Below are positions 58,644-64,000 of a stretch of 64,000 nucleotides of DNA, piece by piece. Numbering within the stretch: position 1 is the stretch's first letter; every line of letters starts with the position of its first letter. A program made the position numbers and the translations under genes. The notes below the pieces were generated by a model. It made no database searches. It saw only the letters and a program-made list of their open reading frames with translations, and was not told the origin of the DNA. The DNA comes from Streptomyces sp. SKN60 (lineage in GTDB: Bacteria; Actinomycetota; Actinomycetes; Streptomycetales; Streptomycetaceae): positions 248,001 to 312,000 of the forward strand of contig NZ_JAHTMW010000006.1 of NCBI RefSeq assembly GCF_026236535.1, written 5' to 3'.

Positions 58644-59651
58644 GTGCGGATCGGTGAGGTCGCGCGGTACTCGGGGGTCAGCGCCCGGATGCTGCGGCAT
58701 TACGAGGCGCTGGGCCTGGTCCGGCCGACGGGCCGCAGCGGCACGGGCTACCGGGAGTACTCCGACGAGAACATCCGGCGGATCTTCCACATCGAGAGCC
58801 TGCGGTCCCTGGGTCTCTCGCTGCGCGATGTCGGGCGGGCGCTCGACGACCCCGGCTTCGCGCCGGCGGAGCTCGTCGAGGACCTGGTCCGCCGGACCGA
58901 GGAGCGGATCGCGGCCGAGACGGAGCTGCTGACCCGGCTGCGCCGGATCGGCGTCGCGGAGCCCGCCGGCTGGCAGGACGTCCTCCAGACCGTCGCGCTG
59001 CTGCAGGCGCTGGGTTCGACGAGCCCGGGGGCGCGGCAGCGCGCCGCGCTCTCGGCGGCCGAGGAGGTGCCCGTACCGGTGGAGGCACTGGTCGAGGCCG
59101 TGCTCGGCGAGGCCGATCCGAACGTGGCCGGGGCACTGCGCTGGGCCCTGGCGCAGTCGGGCGGGGAGCGGGGCGCCGAACTCCTCGCGCAGGGCCTCGG
59201 TTCGCCCTCCCCCGCCGTACGGAAGCGGGCCGTCCAGTCGCTCGCGGAGCTCCCGGGCGACGCGGCGACCGCGCTCCTGACGGATGCTCTGGCCCACGCC
59301 GATGTCGTGGTACGCCGGTACGCCGCCCTTGCGCTCGGCGCGCGCGGGGTGGCCGACGCGATCCCGACGCTCGTCGAGATGGTCGTCGTGGGACGGAACG
59401 ACAGCGACGCCGCCGACGCCCTGAGCGCGCTGGCCGCCGATCCGGCCCTGGCGGACCGGATCGCGACCGGGCTCGTCGACCACCTGGCCCACGGCGGCCG
59501 CGAACCGTCCGCGCGCCGCCGCCTGACCCAGGCCCTCGCGGGTGTCCCCGGCGACACGACCTCCCGCGCCTTGGCGGAGCTTGCCGGGGACCCGGACCCG
59601 GGCGTCGCCCTGACGGCGACGTACGTGTTGTCGCTGCGCGCGGCCGGGTAG
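58644..59651 (+). CDS. MerR family regulator with C-terminal HEAT-repeat domain
   Basis: GTG 58644 with GGAGGG eight bases upstream gives 335 residues. Residues 1-70 are the MerR DNA-binding domain (VRIGEVARYSGVSARMLRHYEALGLVRPTGRSGTGYREYSDENIRRIFHIESL), and 75-115 the dimerisation helix (LVEDLVRRTEERIAAETELLTRLRRIG). No metal-binding cysteines follow. Instead residues about 140-335 are HEAT repeats (LGEADPNVAGALRWALAQSGGERGAELLAQGLGSPSPAVRKRAVQSLAEL, ALAHADVVVRRYAALALGARGVADAIPTLVEM). A repeat solenoid as effector domain is unusual for MerR proteins and points to a protein ligand, perhaps the HEAT protein encoded just upstream. It probably activates its own operon from the 19-bp-spacer promoter. 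Confidence 0.9.
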   Translation: MRIGEVARYSGVSARMLRHYEALGLVRPTGRSGTGYREYSDENIRRIFHIESLRSLGLSLRDVGRALDDPGFAPAELVEDLVRRTEERIAAETELLTRLRRIGVAEPAGWQDVLQTVALLQALGSTSPGARQRAALSAAEEVPVPVEALVEAVLGEADPNVAGALRWALAQSGGERGAELLAQGLGSPSPAVRKRAVQSLAELPGDAATALLTDALAHADVVVRRYAALALGARGVADAIPTLVEMVVVGRNDSDAADALSALAADPALADRIATGLVDHLAHGGREPSARRRLTQALAGVPGDTTSRALAELAGDPDPGVALTATYVLSLRAAG

Positions 59652-59980
59652 GGAACGGCCCGCGCCGGGCGCCCGCTCGTACGGCGAGCCGCGCCATGAC
59701 GTGCCGCGTCGTGACCGGCCGCGTCGGCGACCGCTCAGCCGGCGAGCCGCCTCGCGACCTGCCCCGCCCTCTCCCGGCCCACCTGCTCCCCCGCATCCGC
59801 GTCGGCCCCCGCCCGGGGCCACGGCCCGACACGCACCGCGGCCACCGCGGGCCCCAGGGCAGGGAGCCCGGCGACCGGCCGGGCCGCCGAATCCCGCCGC
59901 TCGGGCCCGCGCAGTCTGAGGCACCCGGGAGGCGCACGGCGCCGCCGGTGCCGGATCCGGGAGGTCAATGGGAAGCCCGG
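59652..59980. other. 329-bp gap between convergent genes, no gene recognised
   Basis: This stretch separates the MerR-HEAT gene from the 3' end of the pyruvate carboxylase gene. Short open frames exist on both strands, but none has a ribosome site or a recognisable product. A low-quality minus-strand frame (about 59735-59968) ending ARRLAG is possible debris. Nothing firm is seen. Confidence 0.5.
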
Positions 59981-63370
<3,390 letters not shown>

Positions 63371-63563
63371 CTCTGATCCCTTCACCCTGCGGCTTGGGCG
63401 CACCCGCGTCGCACTCGGCGAGCGGCCGGTTCGTCTCCGTCACGCTACGGGGTGCCGGACCTCGGTCTGAAGGTCTCGGGGCAGTGAGATGGATCATCGA
63501 GCCGTCCGCCGCGCGGGTGACGGCAGATCAGAAGGTGAGCGAGCGACCGAGTCTGACGGTTGA

Positions 63564-64000
63564 TCAGGTGGCCGGGTCGAGGAGGTGCGGGCCGTTGTTG
63601 CGGACGCTGTTGACGGCCGGGGAGACGGCGAGGGCGTCGAGGCGCCCGTCGGCCGGGCTGCCGAGCAGCGCGCGCAGGTCGTGGGTGTCCTGGTGGTGCG
63701 GGTCGAGCCAGGTGTCGTAGTGGTCGGGGGTGAGGGCGAGCGGCATGCGGGGGTGCACCCGGCCGGCCTCGTCGGTGGCCTCGGTGGTGATGATGGTGCA
63801 GGTCATGAGCCAGGCGCCGGGGTCGTCGGGGTCCGCGACGTCGGGGTCGCGCCAGTACTCGTACAGGCCCGCGAGCGCCATCACGGAGTCGTCGGCGGGG
63901 TGGATGAAGTACGGCTGCTTGTGGACCTTGCCGGTCGCCTCGTCCTTGACCGGGTCCCACTCGTAGAAGCCGTCGGCCGGCAGCAGACAGCGCCGCTTGG
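63564..64000 (-). CDS. SRAP-domain protein, HMCES/YedK family (5' end outside window)
   Basis: The frame is open to the window edge, so only the C-terminal ~145 residues are present; the catalytic Cys2 lies outside. CLLPADGFYEWDPVKDEATGKVHKQPYFIHPADDSVMALAGLYEYW contains the conserved GFYEW motif, and CTIITTEATDEAGRVHPRMPLALTPDHYDTWLD contains the HxRMP segment with the active-site histidine. SRAP proteins form a thiazolidine crosslink with abasic sites in single-stranded DNA and protect them during replication. The 193-bp gap to the pyruvate carboxylase start holds no gene. Confidence 0.95.
   Translation of the reverse strand, partial: KRRCLLPADGFYEWDPVKDEATGKVHKQPYFIHPADDSVMALAGLYEYWRDPDVADPDDPGAWLMTCTIITTEATDEAGRVHPRMPLALTPDHYDTWLDPHHQDTHDLRALLGSPADGRLDALAVSPAVNSVRNNGPHLLDPAT

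Noticed and set aside
59735..59968. Possible 77-codon gene on the minus strand between MerR-HEAT and pyruvate carboxylase genes
   Set aside because: It would need a TTG start without ribosome site, is Arg-rich in its first part and matches nothing I recognise.

Overview
The window is very GC-rich, uses GTG starts freely and couples genes through GTGA/ATGA overlaps. It holds actinobacterial families throughout: DevR/DevS-type regulators, many universal stress proteins, UdgX, DUF574-type methyltransferases and TerD. A Streptomyces or close relative fits best, and the mix of accessory and housekeeping genes looks like a chromosome. No insertion sequence, phage module, CRISPR array or rRNA operon was seen.

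Layout. Positions 1-7.4 kb carry the end of a glycosyltransferase gene and an anchored glycoside-hydrolase-like gene, facing a coupled pair. That pair is a membrane GGDEF-EAL protein fused in frame to an alpha-oxoamine-synthase-like PLP enzyme, followed by a methyltransferase. Positions 7.5-18 kb hold single genes (monooxygenase-like protein, IclR regulator, VanW-type wall protein, MHS transporter, GNAT), a coupled GH65 phosphorylase/beta-phosphoglucomutase pair, a 75-bp relic of a metallo-beta-lactamase exonuclease gene, and a PAS-GAF-SpoIIE phosphatase. Positions 18.2-28.2 kb look like a polysaccharide-use locus: alginate lyase, ROK repressor, sugar ABC transporter, GH1 beta-glucosidase and a secreted discoidin/beta-helix protein. 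Positions 28.2-30.3 kb carry a DUF574-type methyltransferase, a ComB-like phosphatase and a VOC protein.

Positions 30.27-35.8 kb form a four-gene operon read leftward: LRR protein, ankyrin protein, MoxR ATPase, and a VWA protein with a zinc-protease motif. The first three genes are joined by ATGA overlaps. A tRNA-like gene lies just upstream. After DIP1984, LysR and MFS genes, 39.2-50.8 kb is a dormancy-type cluster. It has a DevR/OsdR-like regulator with an 11-histidine tail, a DevS-like kinase, three universal stress proteins, an Acg-type nitroreductase, an MBL/beta-CASP nuclease, a CBS-BON protein and a nicotinate phosphoribosyltransferase. The same gene classes make up the mycobacterial DosR and S. 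coelicolor OsdR regulons. Between two stress-protein genes there is a chain of three 7-codon ORFs linked by ATGA overlaps.

Positions 50.9-56 kb hold UdgX, a Csp-like copper protein, a frameshifted LRV/HEAT-like gene and an NAD-dependent DNA ligase. Positions 56.1-59.7 kb hold a TerD gene with an unknown partner, and a HEAT protein plus MerR-HEAT regulator behind a textbook 19-bp-spacer MerR promoter. The window ends with pyruvate carboxylase and part of an SRAP (HMCES/YedK) gene.

The best candidates for undescribed biology are the LRR-ankyrin-MoxR-VWA operon, the c-di-GMP/oxoamine-synthase fusion, and the mini-ORF coupling chain. All functions are inferred from sequence reading alone; no database search was possible.
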